From assembly GCF_900182985.1 (NCBI RefSeq), contig NZ_FXUY01000001.1:3782001-3846000 (forward strand): 64,000 nucleotides of DNA, read 5' to 3'. The stretch is from Pseudomonas helmanticensis (lineage in GTDB: Bacteria; Pseudomonadota; Gammaproteobacteria; Pseudomonadales; Pseudomonadaceae). Below the pieces are notes generated by a model. It did no database searches, was not told the origin of the DNA, and worked only from the letters and a program-made list of their open reading frames with translations. A program made the translations under genes and the position numbers. Shown here piece after piece: positions 54,153-63,609 of this stretch. Position 1 is the first letter of the stretch, and every line of letters starts with the position of its first letter.

Positions 54153-55828
54153 ACTGGATAAAACTTGAGCAGCTGTTGCTCAAGGCTGTGCCGGCGCGGG
54201 CAATCAGCCACGCACCGGCCATTGATCACGCGCAGTTGTGTGAACAGGCGCTGAGCGTCGCCGCCGGCCTGCAAGCCCGGGGCGTCAAGCGTGTGGCTGT
54301 GCATCTGGAAGATGCTGCCGACCTGGCCATCGTCTTGCTGGGTGCGTGGCGTGCAGGCGTCAGCGTTCTGTTGCCATCGGATCTGCAAGCGCAAACCCGC
54401 CAGCGTTGGTCAGGCGAAGTTGACTTGTGGCTGACCGATCAATCCGCTGACGCGCAACTGCACGACTTTCAGCAGCCACCGCTGCCTGGCGCTGCACTGG
54501 ATCTCGATCAGTGCCGCCTGAGCCTGTGCACTTCCGGCTCCAGCGGTGAACCCAAGCGTATCGACAAGACCCTGCGCCAACTGGCCAATGAGGTCGAGGC
54601 GCTGGAACAACTGTGGGGCGCTGATCTCGCTGACGCCTGCATCATCGGCAGCGTCGCCACCCAACATATCTACGGTTTGCTGTTTCGCGTGCTGTGGCCG
54701 CTGTGCGCCGGGCGCCCGTTCGTGCGCAAGCAACTGGCATTCCCCGAAGACTTGCAACGCGCCAGCCGCGAATGTCCGGCGTTCGCCTGGGTCGCCAGCC
54801 CGGCGCTGCTCAAGCGCATGGGCGACAACCTCGACTGGCCGGCCCTGAGCGTCGTGCGCCGGGTGTTTTCCTCCGGTGGCGCGTTACCGGCAGACGCCGC
54901 ACACAGCCTGCATCAGCGGTTGCAGCAGTGGCCGACCGAGATTCTCGGCAGCTCGGAAACCGGCGGCATCGCCTGGCGTCAGGGCGAACAACTGTGGCAG
55001 CCATTTGCGGGTGTTGAATTGAGTCAGGACGCCGACGGTGCACTGCTGATTGCGTCGCCTTATCTGCCTGCCGGCCACATCGAACACACCGCCGATGCCG
55101 CGCGCATCGCCGCCGATGGCCGCTTCGAGTTGCTTGGACGTCTGGACCGCATCGTCAAACTGGAAGAAAAACGCATCTCCCTGCCGATGCTCGAGCAAGC
55201 TTTGGTCGCCCATGCCTGGGTCGCCGAAGCGCGCCTGGGCGTGGTCCAGGAAAATCGCGCGTCGCTGGGCGCCCTGCTGGTCCTCAGCGAAGCGGGCCTG
55301 TTCGCCTTGCGTGAACACGGCCGGCGCAGCCTGACTGAGGGCCTGCGCCAGCATTTGCGTCAACATTGTGAAGCGCTGGCCCTGCCGCGACGCTGGCGGC
55401 TGGTGCGGCAATTGCCGCTGAACAGCCAAGGCAAACTGCCTCAGGCTGACGTCGAAGCGTTGCTGCTGGCGCCACGGCCGAAGGCCCCCGAAGTGCTTGA
55501 GCAAATCGAGACGGACGGCGAGTGGAGCCTGCAACTGGGCGTGCCGGCGGATCTGGCCTATTTCAGTGGGCACTTTCCCAAGGCCCCGGTTTTGCCGGGC
55601 GTTGTGCAGGTGGAATGGGCGCTGAATCTGGCTCGGCAACTGCTGAATCTGGGCGGCGCGTTTGCCGGCATGGAAGTGCTGAAATTCCAGCAACTGGTGC
55701 GCCCGGGGGATGAAATTCAGCTGCATCTGCGCTTTGATCCGGAGCGCAGCAAGTTGTATTTCGCTTATCGCAATGACACGGCGACGTGCTCCAGTGGGCG
55801 GATTCTTTTGGGTGTAGAGCATGATTGA
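54149..55828 (+). CDS. AMP-dependent ligase fused to a FabZ/ApeI-like dehydratase domain
   Basis: This 559-residue protein has an adenylating ligase at residues 1 to about 445 and a hot-dog domain at about 460-559. The ligase shows the P-loop '[18 protein letters not shown]', '[16 protein letters not shown]' and '[20 protein letters not shown]' with the hinge and Lys region. It should activate an aromatic acid and load it on an ACP. The C-terminal domain has '[20 protein letters not shown]', with the catalytic His and the downstream Glu of 3-hydroxyacyl-ACP dehydratases. In some polyene clusters these two are separate genes (adenylase ApeH and dehydratase ApeI), so this is a natural fusion. 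It starts at ATG 54149 by ATGA overlap. Confidence 0.87.
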   Translation: MNWIKLEQLLLKAVPARAISHAPAIDHAQLCEQALSVAAGLQARGVKRVAVHLEDAADLAIVLLGAWRAGVSVLLPSDLQAQTRQRWSGEVDLWLTDQSADAQLHDFQQPPLPGAALDLDQCRLSLCTSGSSGEPKRIDKTLRQLANEVEALEQLWGADLADACIIGSVATQHIYGLLFRVLWPLCAGRPFVRKQLAFPEDLQRASRECPAFAWVASPALLKRMGDNLDWPALSVVRRVFSSGGALPADAAHSLHQRLQQWPTEILGSSETGGIAWRQGEQLWQPFAGVELSQDADGALLIASPYLPAGHIEHTADAARIAADGRFELLGRLDRIVKLEEKRISLPMLEQALVAHAWVAEARLGVVQENRASLGALLVLSEAGLFALREHGRRSLTEGLRQHLRQHCEALALPRRWRLVRQLPLNSQGKLPQADVEALLLAPRPKAPEVLEQIETDGEWSLQLGVPADLAYFSGHFPKAPVLPGVVQVEWALNLARQLLNLGGAFAGMEVLKFQQLVRPGDEIQLHLRFDPERSKLYFAYRNDTATCSSGRILLGVEHD

Positions 55829-55852
55829 CCTTGGTGAGTGCTGCGCACTCAA

Positions 55853-55878
55853 TCGCGAGCAGGCTCACTCCTACAGGG
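55853..55878. repeat. Single REP unit inside the polyene operon
   Basis: A lone TCGCGAGCAGGCTCACTCC plus 'tacaggg' lies in the 77-base space between the ligase and glycosyltransferase genes, the widest gap in this operon. No inverted partner is present, unlike all other first-family copies in the window. Confidence 0.8.
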
Positions 55879-55905
55879 ATCGCGGTTTTCCACAGGAGAA
55901 CTGTT

Positions 55906-56640
55906 ATGCATAACCCTTGCGCGGTGATTCCGGTTTATAACCACGAAACAGCGATCGGAACGGTGGTCGAGGCTCTGCTCGAGCAAGGTCTGCCGTGCAT
56001 TCTGGTCGACGATGCGAGCACACCCTCCTGCGCCCGCGTACTCGATACGCTGGCCGAGCGCGACAACGTGCATCTGGTACGCCTCACCGCCAACCAAGGC
56101 AAGGGCGGCGCGGTGATGACCGGCCTGCGTGAGGCCTCAAGACTGGGCTTCAGCCATGCCTTGCAGGTCGATGCCGACGGTCAGCACGACTTGCACGATG
56201 TCGCGCGGTTTGTCGACGAATCCCGCGCCCACCCCGAGGCGTTGATCTGCGGTTATCCGCTGTTCGACGAGAGCGTGCCGAAGGGCCGCCTGTATGCGCG
56301 CTATCTGACCCATGTCATGGTCTGGATCAACACGCTGTCACTGCAGATCCGTGATTCGATGTGCGGTTTTCGCGTGTACCCGCTGGTGCCGACACTGGCC
56401 CTGATCGACTCGGCAAAAATCGGCAAACGGATGGATTTCGACTCGGACATTCTCGTCCGCCTGGCGTGGCGCAATCAGCCGATGCGCTGGCTGCAGACCA
56501 GCGTGCATTACCCGCTGGACGGCATGTCGCACTTTCGCCTGTTCCACGACAACGCGTTGATTTCGAGCATGCACACACGCTTGTTCTTCGGCATGTTGCT
56601 GCGCCTTCCCGTGATCCTCTGGCGACGGTGGCGAGCATGA
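55906..56640 (+). CDS. Family 2 glycosyltransferase of the polyene operon
   Basis: This 244-residue GT-A enzyme starts MHNPCAVIPVYNHETAIGTV. It has the nucleotide-sugar site 'CILVDDASTPSC' and the DXD-type metal motif in 'HALQVDADGQHDLHDVA'. 'GRLYARYLTHVMVWINTLSL' and 'DSMCGFRVYPL' resemble dolichol-phosphate-mannose-synthase-like enzymes. It probably transfers a sugar to the polyene or its lipid anchor. ATG 55906 has AGGAGA seven bases upstream; an open frame extends back to 55825 but passes through the REP. It overlaps the next gene by four bases. Confidence 0.87.
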   Translation: MHNPCAVIPVYNHETAIGTVVEALLEQGLPCILVDDASTPSCARVLDTLAERDNVHLVRLTANQGKGGAVMTGLREASRLGFSHALQVDADGQHDLHDVARFVDESRAHPEALICGYPLFDESVPKGRLYARYLTHVMVWINTLSLQIRDSMCGFRVYPLVPTLALIDSAKIGKRMDFDSDILVRLAWRNQPMRWLQTSVHYPLDGMSHFRLFHDNALISSMHTRLFFGMLLRLPVILWRRWRA

Positions 56641-57584
56641 CCGGCGAAACCGACAAGAAGCACTGGGCGGACCGCGAGGAACGCGGCAGCTTCCTGCTGA
56701 TGAAATTCACGGCGCTCGCCGCCAAGCTCTTGGGGCGACGCCTGCTCAGCCCATTGTTGTACGGCATCGTTCTGTACTTTTTCCTGTTCGGCCGCACGGC
56801 ACGGCGCAGTGCCTGGCAATACCAGCAGCGCCTCGCCGAATCGACCCGGCGCGAAGATTTGCGTCCGAGTCATCGGCGGGTGTTTGGCCAGTTCATGGCC
56901 TTCGCCGACTCCATGCTCGACAAACTCGACGTGTGGAACGGCAAGCTGCGCATCGAACAGATCGAGATCATCGACCCGGCGCTGCTGCGCAACCAGTTGC
57001 GCGGCAGTCGCGGGCAACTGCTGGTCGGCGCGCACCTGGGCAACCTCGAGGTGTGCCGCGCACTGGCGGAGATCGGTGAGAAGGTCACCATGAACGTGCT
57101 GGTGCACACCAAGCACGCCGAGCAATTCAACCGTTTGCTCGGTGAAGCCGGAGCGACCAACCTGCGCCTGATTCAGGTCAGCGAGCTCGACCCGGTGATC
57201 ATGCTGCAACTGCATGAGCGGTTGGAGCGCGGCGAGTGGCTGGCGATTGCCGGTGACCGTGTGCCGCTACACGGCGGGCGCAGCGTGACCGTGGACTTTC
57301 TCGGCCATCCGGCGCCGTTCCCGCAAGGCCCGTGGCTGCTGGCCGGTTTGCTCAAATGCCCGGTCAATCTGCTGATGTGCCTGAAACAGCCGGACGGCCA
57401 CTATCGCCTGACCCTCGAACCCTTCGCCGAGACCATCGTGTGGAAGCGCAGCGAGCGCGAGCAGGTCATTCATCAGTGGGCCACCCGCTATGCGCAGCGC
57501 CTGAGTCACTATTGCCTCGAAGCGCCGCAACAATGGTTCAACTTTTACCCTTTCTGGAAGACCGATGACGACGCCAACCCATGA
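56637..57584 (+). CDS. LpxL/HtrB-like lipid acyltransferase
   Basis: This 315-residue membrane protein of the lauroyl/myristoyl acyltransferase (LABLAT) family has an N-terminal membrane anchor, 'LLSPLLYGIVLYFFLFGRTA' (about 38-57). The catalytic HX4E motif is in 'LLVGAHLGNLEVCRAL', and 'WLAIAGDRVPLHGGRSVTVD' is the second conserved block. The C-terminal 'QWFNFYPFW' is the family's typical end. In polyene clusters it probably acylates the lipid anchor on the cytoplasmic face. It overlaps the ammonia lyase gene by 20 bases. Confidence 0.87.
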   Translation: MTGETDKKHWADREERGSFLLMKFTALAAKLLGRRLLSPLLYGIVLYFFLFGRTARRSAWQYQQRLAESTRREDLRPSHRRVFGQFMAFADSMLDKLDVWNGKLRIEQIEIIDPALLRNQLRGSRGQLLVGAHLGNLEVCRALAEIGEKVTMNVLVHTKHAEQFNRLLGEAGATNLRLIQVSELDPVIMLQLHERLERGEWLAIAGDRVPLHGGRSVTVDFLGHPAPFPQGPWLLAGLLKCPVNLLMCLKQPDGHYRLTLEPFAETIVWKRSEREQVIHQWATRYAQRLSHYCLEAPQQWFNFYPFWKTDDDANP

Positions 57585-59109
57585 GCCGGTAACCTTCGGC
57601 GAACGCCCATTGCGCATCGAAGACGTGCTGGCCCTGGCCAACCGTCAGGCGCCCGTGCAATTGCAGAGCGACGCCGATTACCGCGAGCGCATCGCCAAGG
57701 GCGCGCGGTTCCTTGATTCGCTGCTGGACAAGGAAGGCGTGATCTATGGCGTGACCACCGGTTACGGCGACTCCTGCGTGGTCGCGGTGCCGTTGCATCA
57801 CGTCGAAGCGTTGCCGCGTCACCTCTACACCTTCCACGGTTGCGGGTTGGGCAAACTGCTCGACGCGCAAGCCACCCGCGCGGTGCTGGCAGCGCGTTTG
57901 CAGTCGTTGTGCCACGGAGTTTCCGGGGTGCGCGTAGAGCTTCTCGAACGCCTGCACGCCTTTCTCGAATATGACATCCTGCCGCTGATTCCCGAAGAAG
58001 GCTCGGTCGGTGCCAGCGGCGATCTGACGCCGCTGTCCTACGTCGCCGCGACACTCTCCGGCGAGCGTGAAGTGATGTTCCGTGGCGAACGCCGTCAGGC
58101 TGCCGACGTGCATCGCGAACTTGGCTGGACGCCTTTGGTGCTGCGTCCGAAAGAAGCGTTGGCGCTGATGAACGGCACCGCCGTAATGACTGGCCTCGCC
58201 TGCCTCGCCTTTGCCCGCGCCGACTATCTGCTGCAACTGGCCACGCGCATCACCGCGCTCAACGTGGTCGCGCTGCAAGGTAATCCGGAACACTTCGACG
58301 AACGTCTGTTCGCCGCCAAACCGCATCCGGGGCAAATGCAGGTCGCCGCGTGGCTGCGCAAGGATCTGGCGATCGACGCGCCGACCGCGCCGCTGCACCG
58401 CTTGCAGGATCGCTACTCGCTGCGTTGCGCCCCGCACGTGCTCGGCGTCTTGGCTGACAGCCTGAACTGGCTGCGTTCGTTCATCGAAATCGAACTGAAC
58501 AGCGCCAACGACAACCCGATCATCGACGCCGAAGCCGAGCGCGTGCTGCACGGCGGGCACTTCTACGGTGGCCATATCGCCTTCGCCATGGACAGTCTGA
58601 AAAACCTCGTGGCCAACGTCGCCGACCTGCTCGATCGGCAACTCGCGCTGCTGGTCGACGAGCGTTACAACCACGGTTTGCCGAGCAACTTGTCCGGCGC
58701 GCCAGCGGATCGCGCAATGCTCAACCACGGCTTCAAGGCTGTGCAGATCGGCACCAGCGCCTGGACCGCCGAAGCGCTGAAAAACACCATGCCGGCCAGC
58801 GTGTTCTCGCGCTCCACCGAGTGCCACAACCAGGACAAAGTGAGCATGGGCACCATCGCCGCCCGCGATGCGATCCGTGTGCTGGAGCTGACCGAACAGG
58901 TCGCCGCTGCCACCCTGCTCGCCGCCAACCAAGGCGTATGGCTGCGCGCGCAGGCCGAGGACGCGCGACCGCTGCCGCCGTCGCTGGCAGCGATGCACGC
59001 AGAGCTGGCCAAGGATTTCCCGCCGGTGATCGAAGACCGCGCGCTGGAAGGCGAACTGCGCCTGTGCCTGCAACGCATCGCCGCGCAACACTGGAGGCTG
59101 CATGCGTAG
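57565..59109 (+). CDS. Aromatic amino acid (His/Tyr/Phe) ammonia lyase
   Basis: This 514-residue enzyme belongs to the MIO-dependent ammonia lyase family. The self-cyclising Ala-Ser-Gly is at 150-152 in 'GSVGASGDLTPLSYVAATLS', the catalytic Tyr at 61 in 'VIYGVTTGYGDSC', and 'LNGTAVMTGLA' and 'NSANDNPIIDAE' are typical. The substrate pocket reads F90-H91 in 'LPRHLYTFHGCG', where histidine lyases have Ser-His, tyrosine lyases His-Leu and phenylalanine lyases Phe-Leu, so the amino acid cannot be fixed. Placed here it most likely makes cinnamate or 4-coumarate as polyene starter. This is not the hut pathway enzyme. GGAAG before ATG 57565 supports the start. Confidence 0.88.
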   Translation: MTTPTHEPVTFGERPLRIEDVLALANRQAPVQLQSDADYRERIAKGARFLDSLLDKEGVIYGVTTGYGDSCVVAVPLHHVEALPRHLYTFHGCGLGKLLDAQATRAVLAARLQSLCHGVSGVRVELLERLHAFLEYDILPLIPEEGSVGASGDLTPLSYVAATLSGEREVMFRGERRQAADVHRELGWTPLVLRPKEALALMNGTAVMTGLACLAFARADYLLQLATRITALNVVALQGNPEHFDERLFAAKPHPGQMQVAAWLRKDLAIDAPTAPLHRLQDRYSLRCAPHVLGVLADSLNWLRSFIEIELNSANDNPIIDAEAERVLHGGHFYGGHIAFAMDSLKNLVANVADLLDRQLALLVDERYNHGLPSNLSGAPADRAMLNHGFKAVQIGTSAWTAEALKNTMPASVFSRSTECHNQDKVSMGTIAARDAIRVLELTEQVAAATLLAANQGVWLRAQAEDARPLPPSLAAMHAELAKDFPPVIEDRALEGELRLCLQRIAAQHWRLHA

Positions 59110-59527
59110 CGCCGGAGTGCTTCACGCCGACACGGAAATCCTCGTACCGTTTTTCGACGTCGACACCATGCACGTGGTCTGGCACGGCCATTACGTCAAA
59201 TACCTCGAAGTCGCGCGGTGTGCGCTACTCGACAAGATCGGCCACAACTACACGCACATGGTCGAATCCGGGTTCGCCTGGCCGATCATCGACCTGCAAC
59301 TGCGCTACGTGCGCGGCGCGGTGTTCGGCCAGCGCTTGAATGTGCGCGCCAATCTGGTCGAGTGGGAAAATCGCCTGAAGATCAACTACCTGATCACCGA
59401 CCTGCAAACCGGCGAGCGCCTGACCCGCGCCAGCTCGGTGCAGGTCGCCGTCGACGTAAGCAGCCGCGAGATGCAGCTGGCTTCGCCGAAAGTTTTCACC
59501 GATGCCGTGGAAAGGATGCTGCGATGA
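59102..59527 (+). CDS. 4-hydroxybenzoyl-CoA thioesterase-like hot-dog protein
   Basis: This 141-residue single hot-dog protein has the 4HBT signature 'FFDVDTMHVVWHGHYVKYLE', with the catalytic Asp followed by His and Tyr. 'RANLVEWENRLKINYLITD' is the second half. It may release or proofread aryl- or polyenoyl-thioesters. It overlaps the lyase gene by eight bases and the next gene by four. Confidence 0.87.
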   Translation: MRSAGVLHADTEILVPFFDVDTMHVVWHGHYVKYLEVARCALLDKIGHNYTHMVESGFAWPIIDLQLRYVRGAVFGQRLNVRANLVEWENRLKINYLITDLQTGERLTRASSVQVAVDVSSREMQLASPKVFTDAVERMLR

Positions 59528-60126
59528 ATGTTTTTGTTAAAACCTTGAGCGTATTGGCGCTGCTGACGGTGTCGGCGCTGGCCAATGCTTTCGAGCTGCA
59601 ACAATTGAGCGAACAACTGGCAAAACCGGAGGTGATCCACGGCCGGTTCATCCAGGAAAAACACCTGCGTGCCCTGCCGCAGCCGCTGCTCAGCAAGGGC
59701 AATTTCGTCCTGGCGAAAAACCGCGGCCTGCTCTGGCTGCTGAAAACGCCATTGCAGCAGGACTACCGCATCACCGCACAGGGCATCGCTCGTCGCGACG
59801 ATAACGGCTGGCAACTGCTGCCGAACAAGAGCGCCGGGGCCGAGCAGAACCGCTTGTTCCTCGCCGTACTGCAAGGCGACAGCAGCGGCCTGCAACGCGA
59901 CTTCGAACTGGCCCTGAGTGGCGACGCGCAACAGTGGAAACTCACCCTGACCCCGCGCTCGCTGCTGCTCAAGCAAGTGTTCAAACAGATCAACATCGAC
60001 GGCGGCGCGCTGGTGCAGACCATCGAACTGCTGGAAACCCAGGGCGACAGCACTGTGCTGCGCATGCAGGACAGCATCGCCAATCAACCGTTGAGCGACG
60101 CGGAGCAACATGACTTTGCCGAGTGA
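59524..60126 (+). CDS. LolA-like periplasmic carrier protein
   Basis: This 200-residue exported protein has a signal peptide (to 'VSALANAFELQ', about residue 22). The mature part resembles the LolA/LolB-type open beta-barrel, with 'HGRFIQEKHLRALPQPLLSK', 'GNFVLAKNRGLLWLLKTPL' and 'LLLKQVFKQINIDGG'. LolA carries lipoproteins across the periplasm. In polyene operons such proteins are inferred to carry the lipid-linked pigment from the exporter to the outer membrane. It overlaps the exporter gene by 17 bases. Confidence 0.85.
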   Translation: MNVFVKTLSVLALLTVSALANAFELQQLSEQLAKPEVIHGRFIQEKHLRALPQPLLSKGNFVLAKNRGLLWLLKTPLQQDYRITAQGIARRDDNGWQLLPNKSAGAEQNRLFLAVLQGDSSGLQRDFELALSGDAQQWKLTLTPRSLLLKQVFKQINIDGGALVQTIELLETQGDSTVLRMQDSIANQPLSDAEQHDFAE

Positions 60127-62449
60127 ACGCAGGCTGCCCTGGCTGTTTCTTATCCTGCTGCTGGCAGTCGTTGCGCTGGCCGGTTGGCAATGGCGTGACG
60201 GCGCGCCGCTGTCGGCGAACCTGATGGAACTGGTGCCCGGCACCAACCCTGATGCCCTCGAACTGCGCGCCGAACAGCGCATGCAAGAACCGCTCAACCG
60301 CGAAATGCTGGTGCTGGTCGGCCACGCCGATCGCCAGCAAGCGGTGGCCATGGCGCAGACGCTGGGCGAGCAATGGCAGGCCAGCGGGCTGTTCGAAAAA
60401 GTCCAGTGGAACCTGCAAGCGGACTTGCCAGCCTTGCGCACGCAATTGCTGCAAGGGCGGCTGGCGATGCTCTCGGCGGACGACCGGCAACTGCTCAGCG
60501 AACACCCCGACGTCTTCATTCAACAACGCGTGCAGGCACTGTTCGACCCGTTCACTGGGTTCAGTCTGGTGCCGAGCCAGGACGACTGGCTGGGCCTGAC
60601 CGGACGCATCCAGAACAGCCAGCCGAAACACGGCGCAGTGCAACTGGACATCGGCAGCGGGGCATTGGTCGCCGATGCCGACGGCAAGAGCTGGGTGATG
60701 CTGCGCGCGCGCACAACCGGCAACGCCTTCGACATGAACCTGCCGCTGCAAGTGGCCGACCTGCTCCAGCACAGTCGCGAGCAAGCGGCAAAATCCGACG
60801 TGCAACTGCTCGCCGCCAGTGGCCTGCTGTACGCGGCCAACGGTCAACAACAGGCAACGCGCGAAATGACCTGGGTCGGCGGCGGTGCCACGCTCGGCAT
60901 TCTGCTGTTGCTGCTGTTGGCGTTTCGCCGCTGGCGGGTCTTGCTGGCCTTCGTGCCGGTGCTGGTCGGCATGTTGTTCGGCGCGGTGGCGTGCGTGGCA
61001 CTGTTCGGCCACATGCACGTGATGACGCTGGTACTGGGCTCAAGCCTGATCGGCGTCGCCGTCGATTATCCGCTGCACTATCTGTCGAAAAGCTGGAGCC
61101 TGAAACCATGGCGCAGTTGGCCGGCGCTGCGCCTGACCGTGTCCGGGCTGACGCTGAGCCTGATCACCAGCGTCATCGGATATCTGGCACTGGCCTGGAC
61201 GCCGTTTCCGGCGCTGACGCAAATTGCCGTGTTCTCCGCAGCCGGGTTGCTCGGTGCGTACCTGTCGGCGGTGTGTCTGCTGCCAGCGCTGCTGAAAAAC
61301 CTTGAGCTGCGTCCCGCACAATGGCCGCTGCGACTCGCCGAACGCTTGGTCAATCTGCGCGAAAAACTGCTTGAGCGGGTGCGTACCCCGGTCCTGCTAG
61401 CGCTGCTGATCGCCTTCTGCACCGGCGGTCTGGTGCAGCTGCAAAGCAAGAACGATATCCGCCAATGGGTCGGCGCGCCGCAGCGTCTGACCGATGAAGC
61501 GCAGACCATCGCGCGCATCACCGGCTATCAGCCGACCAGCCAATTCTTCCTCGTGCGCGCCGCCGATCAGCAGCAACTGCTTGAACGCCAGGCGGCGCTC
61601 AGCGAGCGCCTGGAACAACTGGTCAACCTCGACAAACTGCAAGGCTATCTGGCCCTCGATCAACTGGTCAGCCCGCCGAGCCAACAGGAGCAGGTGCGCG
61701 CAGCGCTGAATAAACTGCCGCAATACTGGCAGCCGCTACTCGACCTTGGCGTTCCGCTCGCGGCGCTGCAAACCGAGTTGCAACAGTTGCAAACGGTGCC
61801 TGCCGAAGACATCGACACCGCGCTGGCCGGCCCGCTCGGCGAGCCTTATCGCATGCTCTGGCTAGGCCCGAGCGCCGAGGGCGTGGCGGCGATGACCAGC
61901 CTGCAAGGCTTGAACAACCCTGCGCTGTTGCGGATTCAGGCACTGGACTTACCGGGTGTGACATTGGTCGATCGTCTCGGTGAATTGAATGCGGTGTTCG
62001 CCGCCACGCAGATCAGCGCAGCCGAATTGAAGCTCGCCTCGTGCGTGTTGATCGTGCTGGTACTGATCCTGCCGTTCGGCTTCGGCGGTGCCTTGCGTAT
62101 CGTTGCCCTGCCGCTGCTGGCAGCGCTGTGCAGTCTGGCCAGCCTCGGTTGGCTCGGCCAGCCGCTGACCCTGTTCAGCCTGTTCGGCCTGCTGCTGGTC
62201 ACGGCGATCAGTGTCGATTACGCGATCCTCATGCGTGAACAGGTCGGCGGTGCGGCGGTGAGCCTGCTCGGCACATTGCTGGCGGCGCTGACGACATGGC
62301 TGTCGTTCGGTCTGCTGGCGGTTTCGAGCACGCCGGCGGTGAGCAATTTCGGCCTGTCGGTAAGCCTCGGTCTTGCCTTCAGCTTCCTGCTGGCACCGTG
62401 GGCCGGACGTCACGAACACCCTGCGCCGGTTGCGGAGCCGGCAGCATGA
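60110..62449 (+). CDS. MMPL/RND-type exporter of the polyene operon
   Basis: This 779-residue inner-membrane transporter has an N-terminal membrane segment ('LFLILLLAVVALAGWQW'), then a periplasmic domain of about 220 residues. Six helices follow beginning 'MTWVGGGATLGILLLLLLAF', with 'LGSSLIGVAVDYPLHYLSKS' carrying the conserved GxxxDY motif of RND proteins. A second periplasmic domain and a second six-helix block with 'LFGLLLVTAISVDYAILMRE' complete it. The two-fold layout is that of COG4258/MMPL exporters accompanying aryl polyenes. It probably extracts the lipid-linked product from the inner membrane, with the LolA-like protein as partner. Confidence 0.88.
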   Translation: MTLPSERRLPWLFLILLLAVVALAGWQWRDGAPLSANLMELVPGTNPDALELRAEQRMQEPLNREMLVLVGHADRQQAVAMAQTLGEQWQASGLFEKVQWNLQADLPALRTQLLQGRLAMLSADDRQLLSEHPDVFIQQRVQALFDPFTGFSLVPSQDDWLGLTGRIQNSQPKHGAVQLDIGSGALVADADGKSWVMLRARTTGNAFDMNLPLQVADLLQHSREQAAKSDVQLLAASGLLYAANGQQQATREMTWVGGGATLGILLLLLLAFRRWRVLLAFVPVLVGMLFGAVACVALFGHMHVMTLVLGSSLIGVAVDYPLHYLSKSWSLKPWRSWPALRLTVSGLTLSLITSVIGYLALAWTPFPALTQIAVFSAAGLLGAYLSAVCLLPALLKNLELRPAQWPLRLAERLVNLREKLLERVRTPVLLALLIAFCTGGLVQLQSKNDIRQWVGAPQRLTDEAQTIARITGYQPTSQFFLVRAADQQQLLERQAALSERLEQLVNLDKLQGYLALDQLVSPPSQQEQVRAALNKLPQYWQPLLDLGVPLAALQTELQQLQTVPAEDIDTALAGPLGEPYRMLWLGPSAEGVAAMTSLQGLNNPALLRIQALDLPGVTLVDRLGELNAVFAATQISAAELKLASCVLIVLVLILPFGFGGALRIVALPLLAALCSLASLGWLGQPLTLFSLFGLLLVTAISVDYAILMREQVGGAAVSLLGTLLAALTTWLSFGLLAVSSTPAVSNFGLSVSLGLAFSFLLAPWAGRHEHPAPVAEPAA

Positions 62450-63609
62450 TGGTCGTTGCCTTCTGGCTGCTGGCCCTGGCGTTGTTTGTCGCGGCCACCC
62501 GTGTCGGTCGTCATTTCGGCTTGATCCCGATTGTCAGTCAGTTGCTGTTGGCGAGTTTCGGCTTGCCGCTGCTGATGTACTTCTGGATCGAACCGGGCTG
62601 GCAGCTCAGCGGCGCGCAACTGATCGCACCGGACTGGTTGAAGAGTCTGTACAGCCTGAGTTTTGCCCTGCTGCTCGGGCATATCCTCAGTGATGTGATC
62701 GATCTGCAACTTGATCGCCAAAGCGTGAAAATCGCCGTGCCGAGTTTCGCCGTGCCATTCGTCTGTGGCCTGGCGACGGCTTACTGGCTGCTGCCCACAC
62801 AACCATGGCTCAACTCACTGGCTATCGGCCTGGTGTTCGCGATTACCGCGATTCCGGTGCTGTACCTGTATCTGCGCCATATCGACTATCCACCGGCCGC
62901 CACCCGACGGCTGGTGCAAACCGCGATCCTCATCGACCTGACGTGCTGGACGCTGTTCGGCCTCGCTCAGGGTAGCCTGCACCTGAGCAGTCTGTTGCTG
63001 CCGGTGGGGCTTGCGTGCGTGCCATTGCTGCTGCGTCTGCTCGGTGTACGGCGACCGCTGACCTACAGCCTCGGTTTCTTCGCGCTGCTGGTCATGGCCG
63101 AGCATTACAAACTCAATGCGCTGATTTTCGGCATCGGCTATCTGCTGTGCATGGCTGCGCTGAAAGTGCCGCTGGTGCTGCCAGTACCGGCGCGCTGGAT
63201 GAGCCGCTTGCAGACGTGGATCGCCATCCCGTTGATCCTCACATTCGGCATCGTGCAGATCGATGTGCACAGCGCCGTCGCCAGCCTTGGCGCCCTGCAA
63301 TGGGCAGCACTGCTGCTGGTGCCGATTGCCAGCAAACTGCTGGGCAACTGGCTCGGCCTCGGCTGGGCCGGCGCCTCGTTCGAAGGCGCCAGCCGCTGGC
63401 GCGAAAGCGTGCTGCTGAACATTCGTGGCCTGAGCGAAATCGTCTTTCTCAATTTGCTGCTGCAACAACAGCTCATCACGCCTGCGCTGTACTTCGCGCT
63501 GATGCTGATGGGCCTGATTGCCACGCTGTTGCCGGCCCTGATCGGCCTGCACAGCGCCCCACTGAATTTGAACAACCCTTTGCCCCGGAGCTCGCGTGCC
63601 AATCGTTGA
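62446..63609 (+). CDS. Polytopic membrane protein resembling cation/proton antiporters
   Basis: This 387-residue protein has about ten to eleven membrane segments. It begins 'MMVVAFWLLALALFVAATRV', then has 'HFGLIPIVSQLLLASFGLP', 'LALIGLVFAITAIPVLYLYL'-like 'IGLVFAITAIPVLYLYLRHI', and 'LIDLTCWTLFGLAQGS'. The alternation recalls the CPA2 Na+/H+ exchanger fold, but the charged ion-site motifs are weak, so transport of cations is not certain. It might instead act with the exporter. The start overlaps the exporter stop (ATGA at 62446); a second ATG follows directly. Confidence 0.72.
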   Translation: MMVVAFWLLALALFVAATRVGRHFGLIPIVSQLLLASFGLPLLMYFWIEPGWQLSGAQLIAPDWLKSLYSLSFALLLGHILSDVIDLQLDRQSVKIAVPSFAVPFVCGLATAYWLLPTQPWLNSLAIGLVFAITAIPVLYLYLRHIDYPPAATRRLVQTAILIDLTCWTLFGLAQGSLHLSSLLLPVGLACVPLLLRLLGVRRPLTYSLGFFALLVMAEHYKLNALIFGIGYLLCMAALKVPLVLPVPARWMSRLQTWIAIPLILTFGIVQIDVHSAVASLGALQWAALLLVPIASKLLGNWLGLGWAGASFEGASRWRESVLLNIRGLSEIVFLNLLLQQQLITPALYFALMLMGLIATLLPALIGLHSAPLNLNNPLPRSSRANR

